Shown piece by piece: positions 11,697-22,995 of a DNA stretch of 64,000 nt. A program made the translations under genes and the position numbers. Numbering within the stretch: position 1 is the first letter of the stretch; every line of letters begins with the position of its first letter. The stretch is from Forficula auricularia (lineage: Eukaryota > Arthropoda > Insecta > Dermaptera > Forficulidae), in assembly GCA_024734495.1 (NCBI GenBank), contig JALMQS010000136.1:1822929-1886928 (forward strand). Reading direction: 5' to 3'. The notes beneath the pieces were generated by a model that had not been told where the DNA came from, searched no databases, and saw nothing but the letters and a program-made list of their open reading frames with translations.

Positions 11697-11850
11697 AGGC
11701 CTCCACATCTCCCCTTATAGCCCTCCGATCCTCCATCTCAGGATCCGGTTGAGTGACTCAGGGTGTGGCCACAGCAGAACGGTGTGAAACCTTAGTATGC
11801 TGCGACCATGAATAAAATAATAATAATAACAAAAAAAAAGGAATACTGCA
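11697..11850 (+). mobile_element. Retroposon 3' end with (AATAAT)n tail
   Basis: A GC-balanced segment (CATCTCAGGATCCGGTTGAG ... GGTGTGAAACCTTAGTATGC) runs directly into an ATAAAATAATAATAATAAC tail. A short non-coding body ending in a simple A-rich repeat is typical of SINE or LINE 3' termini. No second copy is visible in the window. Confidence 0.4.
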
Positions 11851-11989
11851 TGTCGTCCAAATAATAAAAATAAATACACTGGGAAGAATAAATAAATAAT
11901 CAAATAAATAAAACAGCAAATAAATAGTTAGAATATGTCATGATTTTTGTTATTCAGTTCCATAATAAATATTTTATATATAAATTTTT

Positions 11990-12390
11990 CAGAGGAAAAG
12001 GAACAATAATAAGTGTTATATTAAATCATAAATTGCGACTTTTCCCTGTTTTAATAAATCTTCCTCTGGCTCTACAAATAAACAAATATATTCAAAATAC
12101 TAAAACTTTCTCAAATTAATCCAAAAATTTCATATATACAAATCGTCTTATAAATTTTTTCTCTAAACATTTTGACAGTTCATTTAGCTTTGCCATTCAG
12201 TTATATATATAAAGATTTTAACACACTGTATTCACACAACACCAATATTTATTTAGAGAAGCTGATTGTATATATGAAATGTTTGGATTAATTTGAGGAA
12301 GTATAAGTATTTTGAATGTATTTGTTTCTTTGTAGAACCTGAGGAAGCTGTAATAAAAGAGCAAAAAGATTTAATATAACACTTATTATT
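11990..12390. mobile_element. Inverted-repeat element with decayed hammerhead-like arms
   Basis: The left arm (12005-12150) and right arm (12270-12385) are inverted copies: AATAAGTGTTATATTAAATC on the left faces GATTTAATATAACACTTATT on the right. The right arm has CTGAGGA, a GCT...AGC stem and AAAA where hammerhead-like copies elsewhere have GAAA, so this copy looks degenerate. Confidence 0.55.
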
Positions 12391-13055
12391 TAAAAGGATC
12401 GTAGGGTGTTGGGCCATAATTTAAACCAAACGCAAAGTTTTTTAATTAAATTGGCCAAACGTTTCGTCACTGATTAGCGACTTCCTCAGTGGCTGAAATA
12501 GTGATAACAAGACCTTTTATTAATTATTTCATACTTTTTACAGTATGTACAATAGTAAAGGTTAGGTTAGTTTTTACCTCATTTTTATAAATCTATTTGT
12601 GAGGCGTTATAATTACGTTATAAAAACATTCCAAAAGATGTCTTCTCCGAATCATTCAATTTGTTATTAAGACAATGTAAAATATTAAAAAAACAATTGT
12701 AATTGTTCTTCGTTATAATAATTATATAAAAAAATCAAAATCGAATAAAATCTTTCATAAACCATTAAATCTATTTTTAAGTAACGCATTGACATTGACC
12801 CCAGTAACTATCAACCTCTTTCGGTCAATTCAAGATTTATTTGATTCGTTTATAAAATAAGCTAAAAATTAACCTAGCCTCTACTGTTGTACTACAGTAA
12901 AAAGCATGAAATAATTAATAAAAGTTCTTGTTTTCACTATTTCTGCCAGTAAGGAAGTCACTAATCAGTGAGGAAACGTTTGACCCATTTAATTAAAAAT
13001 TTTGCGTTTGATTTAAATTCTGATTTCTGGTGCAACTCCCTATGATCCTTTTAAA
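12391..13055. mobile_element. Inverted-repeat element with hammerhead-like motif
   Basis: The outer ends AAAAGGATCGTAGGGTGTTG and CAACTCCCTATGATCCTTTT form terminal inverted repeats. The arms continue for about 150 bp (AAACGCAAAGTTTTTTAATT facing AATTAAAAATTTTGCGTTTG), with a spacer of about 350 bp. The left arm holds an intact hammerhead-like motif on the minus strand; the right-arm copy near 12955-12990 has a damaged CUGA. The same family is at 58016-58775. Confidence 0.7.
12453..12494 (-). ncRNA. Hammerhead-ribozyme-like motif
   Basis: Read on the minus strand: stem I strand GCCA, core CUGAGGA, one extra A, stem II GUCGC/GUGAC with loop UAAUCA, core GAAA with palindrome ACGU, cleavage-type U, then UGGC closing stem I. 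All the conserved hammerhead positions are present. The extra base after CUGAGGA is atypical of canonical hammerheads but common to every copy here. The palindromic ACGU stem III would need dimer formation. Confidence 0.5.
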
Positions 13056-13199
13056 TATTTGATTATGGATGCGAACAATGAATTCTTAACACTTATTGTT
13101 CGTTTACCTGAAAAATTGATTATAGTTTAGTCTTCATAATCACCATAGACCGAAAAGTAATCTACTTGATTGCATTCATCCATTTAATCTACTCTTATT

Positions 13200-13990
13200 A
13201 AACGAGCAAAAATTATATTTGTATATATATTTATTTATTTGTTTATATATTTGTATCTTGGTTCTATTTTGAAAACGGCTTTACCGATTTTGATGAAATT
13301 CACGGGTTAGGGGGTTTTTGGGGTGACAATTCGATCTGTCACGGTCTCATCTTCGACAAAATTGTTTTTGATGGGTTTTTTAGTAATCAAATTTATTATT
13401 CTCAGGTAGACAAATCCCATTCTTAGGGTTTTAAAAAAAGGTTTCCTTTCCTTTTGTGCTCAGGCAGACAATGGGTCGGGTAAATCCTTTATTCTCAAAG
13501 GCCTTGAAGAAGTATTGTGATTGTGGATTTTAACATATTTTGTTGCCCCTAAACGTTAGAAATATTAATAAACGTTTTATAATTGTTTTTATAATAAACT
13601 TTATTTATTTAATAGAATAAAAAATAATCATGAGCAGGTCTCAATTTTCTGAAAAAACAACACATTTTGATAGATTTTATTTATTAACAATTGGATGAAT
13701 AAAAATGAATGATATGGTTGAATCAAAACAAGTGCAGGAGGTCGGGTGCAGTGGTGGGTGATTCGGGGGTAGGGCGAGGTTTCGGGGGTGGAGGTGTGGG
13801 GGGGGGGGGGTACAGTGGGCGAATATTATATATTTTTGTATTTTTTTAATTTGAAAGCGGCTCTCAAATAAAAATCGACCTTTTTATCAGAATTTTAAAT
13901 TAATTTAAAAATAATATTAAAATAAAGCTTTTAACTGAAGGAAGAAGTTACCGAGCATCGCTCGGTGCCTCCAGAGTACTTCTATCTTAA
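13200..13990 (+). repeat. Uncharacterised dispersed-type repeat with G-rich tract and 3' hairpin
   Basis: Begins with TATTTATTTATTTG-like sequence and a GAAAACGGCTTTACCGATTT block, passes a G-rich stretch with a 12-13 G run (13797-13811), and ends near a hairpin ACCGAGCATCGCTCGGT (13951-13967). The pattern recalls a non-autonomous Helitron-like repeat, but TC and CTAR ends were not found, so the class is open. Confidence 0.35.
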
Positions 13991-13999
13991 GGCAACATT

Positions 14000-14830
14000 T
14001 TTTTTAAAGATTTTCAGTCAAGAAAAAATTGAAAAAAATAAATTGACGCAAAACGTGGAAAGAAGGGAGAACGTCCCTGATTCAAACGTCAAAGTTTTTG
14101 TTATCTGGCCGTCTCAATTTTTTCCCTTAACCATTTTTTTATATCTTGTACACACTTGCTACAATCTCGGTAGAATACCATTCTAATTTAATTAGAAAAG
14201 TTTTTCAGTAGAGTCTTATATTGGCGAACTTTTGTCTGAAACGGTAATGCGATCTACCATGGGAAATCGAGGGTTGTAACCCTCAGTAATCCCATTTAGT
14301 CCTCATCAATCAATTCAAATGGGATCAAAAGCTAACCCGTCTGGAATTAGAACGGCTGTATTAAGTCGATAACTCACGGTTGACTTAGACGGTCACCTAA
14401 CTATAGACTAAATGTGTCAATTATTGCTTAACATGCGTGATTTATGAATCTTGATAGTATACAATAATTTTATGTGAATGTACCAAATCTACGATAAAAT
14501 TAATTACTTTTACATATAAAAATAGATCTGAAGAAAAAAATGAAAACTTTTTCAACTCTTATTTCACTCTCCACAATGTTGTTGATAGAGCATTTTTTTG
14601 TTCGCTAGAAAGCTAAAATTTGGCTTACTGAGGCTAGTTTTTAGAAACTATATGCAGCTTTTGTCTGTGAAAATTGTGGTTCTTTAAATTTGAATAGGAA
14701 AGTGTATAAAAAGTGAGCACAGAAGATAAATAAATTATGAAAGTTTAAAAAGTGAATTAATATTAATGTTCACGAAATTTCCCCCAAACGTGAATTAACT
14801 AGCTAAGAACAAGAAAGTTCAAAAACCCTA
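14000..14830. other. Intergenic stretch, no supported gene
   Basis: AT-rich. A 73-codon open frame at 13965-14186 overlaps the hairpin repeat and has no domain signature. Nothing else is recognised. Confidence 0.4.
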
Positions 14831-15807
14831 TCTATATATATATATAAAATTAAGGTTTTGTCTGTACATTGGTTCAAATCACCCCAAATTTTGGTTGCAC
14901 ACGTTTCAAGCAAAGTTATGAGCAAAAACACCCTCAACAAAATTCCTGTATGTATGTCTGTCTGTCTGTTTCCGTCGTTTCCGAAAAGTTGCTCACGATT
15001 CACGTAAAAACTGCTGAAGGGATTATTATGAAATTTCATATTTACATCAGATGTCTTCTAACTTAGCTATATAACGTTTTGATATTTTGAACCCAGAAGG
15101 GGGTTTGGGGGGCGCACGAATGAATATTATCAAATAACTCCTAAATACATATTAACCCTACGGGAAATTTTATAATAAACAAAGTTGTAGGTGATGTGAT
15201 TTCTGACAACTTTTGTAAAAAAATTTCCCCAAAAAACCACCCAAAAAGGGGAGAGGGTGAAAATATGTAAATTTTTGCCCTTGGAGCAAACAAAACCAAA
15301 TTTTGTATACATAATTTCTGGGCCTCTAGAGAGCCAGAAATGCAAAAACTAACCACCCAAAATGGGAGGGAGGGGAAAAATGAAAATTATTTCTCTTGGG
15401 CCAAACTCAATTAAATTTTGTATACATAATCTGTGGTTCGCTAGAAGGCTAGAAATGCAAAAACTGGGTGCGGGGGTGGAATGGGGGTGGGGTGAGGAGT
15501 GAGGCGGAGTAGGGTGGGGGTGCAGGGGATGGTGCGGGGTGGAGTCCAGGGCGCTAGGCGGGGGTCTGGTGCGCAGGGTTGGAGGGCACGGGGTGGAGTC
15601 CAGGGGGTGGGGTGCGAAGTCCGAGGTGGGTGGGGTACGGGCGGGGTTGGGAACGGGATGCATGGTGTGGGGTGGGGGTGCTGGAGGGGTTGGGGGGCAT
15701 GGTGCGGGAGTGGGGTGCTGAGTGGGATTGTGGGGTTCGAGGGCTGGGGTCTAGGGGGCGTGCCCCTGGCTAGCAAGAGGGCCACCGAAGGCGTGCCTTG
15801 CAGCTAG
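14831..15807 (+). mobile_element. Complete non-autonomous Helitron, copy H2
   Basis: Starts TCTATATATATATATAAAAT after host A and ends with the GGCCACCGAAGGCGTGCC hairpin, then TTGCAGCTAG before host T (977 bp). Order of parts: 5' leader; GTCTGTCTGT microsatellite (14950-14970); a block with GAAGGGATTATTATGAAATT; a CAAAGTTGTAGG block; two copies of the ~107-bp module (15240-15450); a G-rich tract (15470-15760); 3' hairpin. No Rep/helicase gene, so it depends on an autonomous relative. Proline/histidine-rich and glycine-rich open frames in the G-rich tract are composition artefacts. Confidence 0.88.
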
Positions 15808-16173
15808 TTATTTAATAAATCTAGAACCAGAACAAACTTTCCATGATTTTCCGTTCTTCACTTATCGAGAGTATCCGAAGTGAGATATACAGACAGAAAT
15901 ATTCATTTATTATACCTCTAGTGAGGATCTTATTTTGAAAAATATAGTATTTTTAAAAATTTAAGAACTCAACTGTTTTTAATCAAGTTATTTATTTATT
16001 CTAGAAATAAATAACCTAGCAAGGTAATATATAGTACATATTCAATAAATCTCTTGTAATTATGATAATAATTTGAAAACAATATTAATAAGTTGGTTAA
16101 AAAAATATAGGGGATGGAATAATTACCCTCGAATCAAATAATTATATTTTCTATTTCATTTAAATGCGTGATT
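15808..16173. other. AT-rich stretch, nothing recognised
   Basis: Short AT-rich interval between H2 and a hAT element, with no gene or repeat end seen. Confidence 0.4.
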
Positions 16174-16903
16174 CAGTGGCGTGCGGTGGATGGGCGCGCA
16201 TCCCTAATATTTCAAACATTTAGAGTATTTTCATTAATTCAGGAGGATCTTTAAATTTTCAAATTATTATCCGTTATTTCAAATTTTTCTATAAAAAATC
16301 ATTTTTTGTTTTGTAAAGTATAATGGTTCTCGAAATGAAATAAAATTATTGCATATAGTTTAAAGGGGCAATTAAAATGATTTTTCTGAAAAGGGCGTAG
16401 ACAGAAGGTTTTAAGTCCCTGCCTGGTATTCTCGTATCTTCCAGTTCAAGCATATCAAATACAAGTCCAGTCAAGTTTTAGTGGAATAAAAATTGTCCTC
16501 GCTGAGAAACTAATAAAATGGTAATAATACAAAAAAGGGAATAAATAAAGATGATTCGGGAATCTTTGGACTAATTCATTCCTAAGAACTCTCAATATAT
16601 AAGATCGGAAATAATTAATAGTGCTTTGCGACAAGTTATAGCTTGATTATAGGGATAGAATTAGGAGAAATTTAAGATTTTCTTATATGATAGGCTGATT
16701 CATTTGGAAGATGGTCGATTTCCATCTCATGGTGGAGTATAAGTCACAAGATTATTTAATTTCTGACTCCTACCCTCACTCACACAAAGCAGTATCCGTT
16801 TGGGCCGAATGTCCAAAAATATATTTAAAAAAAAATCTAATAATAAATCGATGAAATTTGCAAAAAAAAGCTTTTTGGATTGAAAAGTCACCAAACGCCA
16901 CTG
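16174..16903. mobile_element. hAT-like non-autonomous element with perfect 8-bp target duplication
   Basis: Left end CAGTGGCGTGCGGTGGATG; the right end reverse-complements to CAGTGGCGTTTGGTGACTT. It is flanked by identical 8-mers gcgtgatt (16166-16173 and 16904-16911), the hallmark of hAT insertion. It is 730 bp and non-coding. The interior matches the element at 60057-60984 over most of its length, including the subterminal block with AGTATCCGTTTGGG. Confidence 0.85.
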
Positions 16904-16911
16904 GCGTGATT

Positions 16912-17750
16912 GTATTTGATTATCTATATTTTAGAGTCTTTTATTACATATACCTGTAAATGACTAGTACATTCATCCGCCACCGGAGGTCTCTACTATA
17001 GATTAGTGTTAAGTTAGGAACACATCTGAAAGGGTAGCGTCACTTGCTATGTTTACATCATACAAACCAGACCAAACAACTTGTAATTTAATTATCACTT
17101 TCAGGTGAGTTTATTTATTATAATAATTAACTTAATATATTATATTACCCTTATTGTATTGTTTGTAATATAAATATGTAAATCCCTTTCAGGAATAATA
17201 AAATCTGTTATCAAAAAGAATTTAGATACCCTACAGTTTTTCTAGATTCAAAATCTCCATTTGTTCGAGAATATAACAAATTTATTTTTAAGGTTTCTTA
17301 CCAAAAAAGGTAAAATTAGAACCCTTCGTAGTTGTCCCGTCTGACTCTGCCATATCCTATAAGCTATTTACGCTAGGAACTTTGAATTTTGTATTTTGTT
17401 ATAATTTAATAATCAGCAGATATCAAAAAACAGAAAAAATAATATTCAAACACCTTCCCTAACCTAAATATTAATAAAAAAAGTACTTACTCTATTAAAA
17501 TAATTGAAAAAATAAGAGATTCACCAAGGATAAAATATGCATTACAAGTACATTATAACATGCTTCATAGGATCGAAAGAACAATATAGATTATTAGGAT
17601 TCTTAAGAAATGTTGCAAATCCTACCTTGTTCCAGAAAAGAGATCGATTCCTCGGAAATCGCGCATCACAACTCAAAACGAACACATCCAAGCTGAAAAG
17701 ATAAAACAATTATAATATTGTGATAGAAATATTTTTTTTTACTTTTAAAA
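16912..17750. other. AT-rich stretch, nothing recognised
   Basis: No gene is supported. A CTTTCAG|GTGAGT-like string near 17098-17110 looks like a splice donor, but no exon could be framed upstream of it. Confidence 0.35.
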
Positions 17751-17876
17751 GACTAGTTGCCCGGAAAGCGTACTAGTACTTGGGTTCGACTCCCAGGGGA
17801 CAAGACCCTCCTACATGCAATATAAACATATCTTTTAAAATCTTTGATAAATGACCCAAATTCATGTTCGTAATAT
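17751..17876 (+). mobile_element. tRNA-like SINE, copy 1 of a pair
   Basis: CTAGTTGCCCGGAAAGCG, then a B box TGGGTTCGACTCCCAGG, CCTCCTACATGCAATATAAA and a tail TAAAATCTTTGATAAATGAC. A second copy at 18107 is nearly identical, and a minus-strand copy lies at 57660-57800. The 5' part has tRNA-like boxes but no complete cloverleaf. Confidence 0.7.
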
Positions 17877-18106
17877 TAATTGATTCGATATCAAAAGTTG
17901 ATTTTGAGAAAAAAATTCAATCTTTCTTTCTCAAATAGATACTCAATTCTTTACAAAAATTTGCCTCCGCATTGGTCCGATGCTGAATCTTTATTACAGT
18001 TAAGCATTAATTTTTACTATTCCAATCGAGTTGAATGGAGTGAAAATACTTGGCTTTCGTTATATATTGCATGTTTGGAGGTGGAGATGGTCTCAAGGGT
18101 CTGGAC

Positions 18107-18232
18107 TAGTTGCCCGGAAAGCGTATTAGTGCTTGGGTTCGACTCCCGAGGAGACAAGGACCCTCCTACATGCAATATAAACATATCTATTAAAATCTTT
18201 GATAAATGACCTAAATTCATGTTCGTAATTTT
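18107..18232 (+). mobile_element. tRNA-like SINE, copy 2 of a pair
   Basis: Closely matches 17751-17876 from CTAGTTGCCCGGAAAGCG through the B box to TTCATGTTCGTAAT. The copies are in the same orientation about 356 bp apart, so they are either two insertions or a tandem duplication that includes the intervening sequence. Confidence 0.7.
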
Positions 18233-18409
18233 AAAATAAAGTCAATGAGAAAGAATTTACTAATATATAGAAATTTATATGTGAATATAGAGAGATAGTA
18301 TAAAAAAATAAAGACTTTTAATTGAACATGGCTTAAATCTATTATTTTTCAATTTAATCAACATTAATATCTATAAATAATTAGTAAAAATAATTAATAG
18401 TAGCGCAAT

Positions 18410-18530
18410 TACTTTACTAGGTTAGCTCTGCTGTGTTCCCCTGGGCAGAGGGCCACCGACTGCTCGCGAGTCGCCCGTAAAGAATCCCGTTCGAGATTAG
18501 TTGGCCGGCCGAATTATCTCTTTCTTTGAA
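18410..18530 (+). other. Isolated GC-rich patch, possibly tRNA-related
   Basis: A GC-rich island in AT-rich DNA (TTAGCTCTGC ... ACTGCTCGCGAGTCGCCCG ... CCCGTTCGAGATTAG). The string GTTCGAGA resembles a B box, but no stems of the right size are seen. It may be the head of another SINE family. Confidence 0.25.
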
Positions 18531-18788
18531 TTATTGTCTTTCTGAAAATAATATTAAAAAGATTCTTTTTTAATTTCTTATCAAAACTTTCTATAATATA
18601 GATAATTTTTCCACTCGCTACCTTTTTATAAAAAATATTCAATTTAATTACAATTAAATAAATTCATTATAACACCTGAAGATGGAAAATATTTTTTTCA
18701 TCAATTTTTTCATCAAACCACTTCGTGTCTCATGATTCATTTCTATTCGTTATGATGTCAACAACAAGAAAAAATAAAAAAAATTAAA

Positions 18789-19685
18789 TCTATATTATAT
18801 AAAATTAAGGTTTTGTCTGTACATTGCTCCAAATCACGCCAAATTTTGGTTGCACACGTTTCAAGCAAAGTTATGAACGAAAACACCCTCAACAAAATTC
18901 CTGTCTGTCTGTCTGTCTGTGTGTCTGTATGTCTGTCTGTTTCTGTCGTTTCCGAAAAGTTGCTCACGATTTACGTAAAAACGGCTGAAGGGATTATTAT
19001 GAAATTTCATATTTACATCAGATGTCTTCTATATCTTTTTAGCTATATTTTTAGCTATATAACGTTTTGATATTTTGACCCCAAAAGGGGGTTTGGGGGG
19101 GCGCATGAAAATTATCAAATAACTCCTAAACTATTAACTCTACGGCAAATTTTAAAATGAGCAAAGTTGTAGGGGATGTGATGTCTGGCAACTTTTGTTT
19201 AAAAAATTTCCCCAAAATACTACCCAAAAAGGGAGGGGGCTCAAAATATATAAATTCTTGCCCTTGGACTCAAACTCAACTAGATTTTATATACATAATC
19301 TGTGGGTCACTAGAAGGCCAGAAATGCAAAAACTAACCACCCGAAGGGGGGCTCAAAAAATGAAAATTCTTTCTCTTGGGCCAAACTCAACCAAATTTTG
19401 TATACATAATCTGTGCGGGGGTGGAATGGGAGTGGGGTGAGGAGGAGGCGGAGTAGGGTGGGGGTGAAGGGCGTGGTGCGGGGTGGAGTCCAGGGTCATA
19501 GCTGGGGTGGGGTCCAGGGGCTAGTCGGGGGTGTTGTGCGAAGGGTTGGAGGGCATGGGGTGGATGGGGTGCGGGCTGTAGTGTGGGGGCGGGGGTTGGG
19601 AACGGGTGCGGGGTGGGGGTGCTGGAGGGGGTTTTAGGGGTGGGGGTAGTGGGTTATGGTGGCCGACGGCGGGCCTTGCAGCTAG
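18789..19685 (+). mobile_element. Complete non-autonomous Helitron, copy H3
   Basis: Starts TCTATATTATATAAAATTAA after host A and ends GGCCGACGGCGGGCC hairpin, then TTGCAGCTAG before host T (897 bp). It has the same order of parts as H2: leader, GTCTGTCTGT microsatellite (18900-18945), conserved middle blocks, 107-bp module copies (19210-19410) and a G-rich tract (19410-19670). Non-coding. Confidence 0.88.
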
Positions 19686-19984
19686 TATTTATATATTTAC
19701 AGGTCCCTCGAAAACACCTAAAGTACACTAGTTTAAATTGAAAAAAATCTTGAGCGACCTCAATAAATTGATATATCGACTTGAAATTTTGAGAATAATT
19801 ATAATTTTCAACATAAGCAATAATAACATGACATGAAAAAAAATCAATTTTCTATTATTTTGGAAATTTTTAAAAAATTTTCAGTGGCCACATAAAATTT
19901 TATATTCGAGCTGATTTTAAAAACATTGGATTACTAATCTTCGTAATGAATATATGTAAATAATAGCATTAGTTTCCAAGAAGG
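19686..19984. other. AT-rich spacer, nothing recognised
   Basis: Short AT-rich interval after Helitron H3. No feature is supported. Confidence 0.4.
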
Positions 19985-20660
19985 TAGGGGGAATAACCTA
20001 CTGACATCTTATAAAATTATCTATGACACTTCGTAGTCATTTTTGACATTTTTGTTTAAAAACAATTTGAAAATAACCACCAAAAGTGTGGGGGGGGGAG
20101 CATCGAAAATGAAAATTTTATCCATTTTGACCAAACTCAAGCAAATTTTGTATACATAATCAGTGGGCTTCCAAAAGGCTAGAAATGAAAAAATTAGCCA
20201 GCCAAAATGGGGGGCGGGGGGGGGAATGATTAAAAAATTAAAATCTAGGCCCTTCATTTTTTACCCTCCTTCCCATTTCGGGTGGTTAGTTTTTGCATTT
20301 CTAGGAGGTCCATACCTAGTAGCACACATGTTTCAATCTATATAGTTCCTATATAGATTCTGAAAATCTATATAGGCACTATATGGTTACTATATAGTTT
20401 GAAACATTGTGCTACTAGGGTAGAATATGTATACGAAATTTAGTTAAGTTTGGTCGAAAGGGCTAGAATTTTCATTTTTGATCCTCCCCCTATTTCGAGT
20501 AGCTATTTTCAGATTTTTATAAAGGAAAATGTCAAAAATTACATCCTCTACAATTTTGCTTCTAGTGGAATTTGCCGTAGAGTAAACAGTTTAGGAGTTA
20601 TAATCAATGAGGTGATTTTACGGTATTTTTTGACATCTTCAGGGGTCGATTGCCCATAAA
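19985..20660. mobile_element. Inverted-repeat element built from Helitron-type modules
   Basis: The left part (TCATTTTTGACATTTTTGTT, then AAAATAACCACC) is inverted at 20495-20545 (TAGCTATTTTCAG ... AATGTCAAAAATTACATCC). Between them lie several ~107-bp modules in opposing orientations. The right part (CTACAATTTTGCTTC, TTTGCCGTAGAGTAAACAG, TTTAGGAGTTATAA) is the reverse complement of the middle of Helitrons H2 and H3. A small palindrome (20313-20417) is nested inside. Non-coding. Confidence 0.6.
20313..20417. mobile_element. Palindromic mini-element (CCTAGTAGCACA ends)
   Basis: The ends CCTAGTAGCACA and TGTGCTACTAGG are inverted, and the arms keep pairing through TGTTTCAA and CTATATAG-type blocks to a centre near 20360 (AGATTCTGAAAATCT). 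It interrupts a 107-bp module between GGTCCATA and GTAGAATATG, so it inserted after the module array formed. About 105 bp, non-coding. Confidence 0.65.
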
Positions 20661-22136
20661 AACGACTCGATTTGGCAAGTAAGAATTTGGCTTTCGGGGT
20701 GTGTGTGCTGATCACACTACAGTATGGGATATGTTATTTGGGTTTTGAAATCTGCTTCCAAAATGGTCAGTAGATCTCGGTCTAATAGTAGAGACACCAA
20801 TTTGATTTTTCTAAAATAAATATCGATTATGAATGATTATGGTTGTTATTTCTCAGGATTTGAGATGTTAATAGACAAATAAAAAAGAAAAAAAAAAGAA
20901 ATATCGTTCTCAACACTTTATAAAATAATAAAATAGCCCCCCTCCTAGATTCCAATGACAGCTGTATATGTATTAGCGTATTGTTTTGCCTCAATAGCCC
21001 ATTCACTACTATTAGGTCTAACAAGCCAATTCAGTTGGGTTGGCAGGGCATTATCTATGGGCGACCGACCAATTAAAGAAACGGCACATTCATCTTACCA
21101 CATACACACGACAGACTATTCAAATACATATTATTAATGGTTATACTAGAATAAAAAATGGTCTGTGAAAATGAAGAATATTAATTGTCTTTCAAAATAT
21201 AAAATACCAATAAGCAGCAATGTTTTAGTTAAACAGTCTTTGCTAGCCAGAGATGTAATGTTATCGGGGAAACAAATTCTATTTTCCCATAAGAATAATA
21301 AACTTACTTCTCTGTTAACTAGCCGCTATGATTTTCGTCAAACCAGTATATAAAGAAAGGGCCCCAAATATCGTCCACCTGAGGGAATTTACCTATAACT
21401 CAGTCCCTAACAAATTTTTTCCAAAACAAAAATACCTCTGTGGAGACAAAACTATCTATGTAGTATGCGCCTGAAGTTGGTTTTTGGATTTATTGTTTTA
21501 AAAAGCAAAAAACAAATAAAAAGTAAAAGTAGTCAAAATCCAATTTTCAATGAAAAGTTTGTTCCTAATATATCGTCCCCACCCAAAAAATCATTTTTTA
21601 CCCTAGATTTCAGGTAAACCTGGTCTTATAATTATCAGAAGCAATGTTTTCTCTTTGACTCTTCGGGCCACCAAATAATTGACGAAAAATATTTTTTTTA
21701 GAGAAAATGTATTAATATTTTATTAAACATACTTTTATGGACATATTTTTGTAGATATATTGAGCTATCTGCCTTTCTAGTCTTTGTACGGGGTTGAGAG
21801 ACAGAGTCTTTCGTTTATAACTTTTTCCCGAGGTCTCTGAAAAGGACAGCTTTCGTTTCGGTGCAGATTGTTTTTTATCCCGGGGACGATATTACGAAAA
21901 CCACGTTAGGGAACGATATTCGAAACAAAGCACATTTTACAAATAGCCGCCATTTTAGATAAACGGACAACAAGAATTAAATTTCACTTAAACAATATGA
22001 AAATAGACACTGTATTAGGTGAAATAGAATTCTTAAGAGATCGGAAAAATAATTATTTTTACGCTCCAATTACAGCTTCAAACACAGGTTTAAAGATATC
22101 TTGAACTTTCAAAATCACAATTTTTACTTTACCATA
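20661..22136. other. Intergenic stretch with weak repeat signs only
   Basis: Open frames of about 60 codons (20955-21137, 21165-21353) have no domain signature. Strings AATATCGTCC near 21368 and GGGACGATATT near 21882, with GGGAACGATATTC at 21910, are inverted to one another and could mark a decayed transposon, but no clear ends were found. Confidence 0.3.
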
Positions 22137-22995
22137 CAGGGTATGGTCAAGTATTGTAATCGTGCATGAAAAAAGTGTTTTTTTTCCTCCTTTTTTTTTC
22201 GAAATATCTCAAAAACGGCTGAAATTATTTTAATTAAAAAAATTCAGCGAAACTATGGAATTTTGCTCTACAAAAAGCTCTTAATACGTAAACATCGAAA
22301 AAATTATATTTTTCGAGATAATAATTGTTTTGTTAAAATGTCTCTTAGTCTGTGCGTTACCAAATTTTTGTGGAGGAGCTAGCTCAAAAACTAGTGTGAA
22401 TATCGAAATCAAATTTCACACGTAGTTTTGGTCCAGAGAAAAAACTGAATATTTTTTTGAACAGAACATTAAATATTTTTTTTTTAAATGTGTTTTAAAC
22501 ATTATATCAGACGAAAGGTGGGGAGGGGTCAAAAATGAAAATTCTACCCCTTTCGACCAAACTCAACGAAATTTTGTATTTATATTCTGTGGAACCCCAG
22601 AAAGCTAGAAATGCAAAAACTAACCACCCAAATTGGAGGGGGAGGGGTCACAAATAAAAATTCTAGCCAAACTATGTATACAAAATTTGGTTAGTTTTTG
22701 CATTTCTAGCCTTCTAGGGGTCCACAGAATATGTATACAAAATTTGGTTGAGTTTGGTCAAAAGGGCTAGAATTTTCACTTTTGACCTCTCTCCCACATT
22801 TTGGGTCGTTAGTTTTTGCATTCCCTTCTGGGGGTTCACAGAATATGTATATGGTTGAGTTTGGTCGAAAGGGGCAGAATTTTCATTTTTGACCCCCCCC
22901 CCCCCCCATTTTTTGTCTGATCATGTTTAAAATACATTAAAATATATATATTTTTTATGTTCTTTTCAAAAATATATTCAGTTTTTTTCTAGTTA
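22137..22995. mobile_element. Large inverted-repeat element with 107-bp modules
   Basis: The two halves are inverted about a centre near 22685. AAAAACTGAATATTTTTTTG (22440s) faces AAATATATTCAGTTTTTTTC (22970s), and within the arms the modules (TTTTGCATTTCTAGCCTTCT, ATGTATACAAAATTTGG, TTGAGTTTGGTC) run in opposite orientations. The 5' side (ACAGGGTATGGTCAAGTATT ... CTAGCTCAAAAACTAG) recurs inverted in the hAT element at 8690-9020. C-rich and G-rich homopolymers separate the modules. Non-coding. Confidence 0.6.

Noticed and set aside
17098..17110. Splice donor-like CTTTCAG|GTGAGT
   Set aside because: No upstream exon with an acceptor and an open frame could be found.
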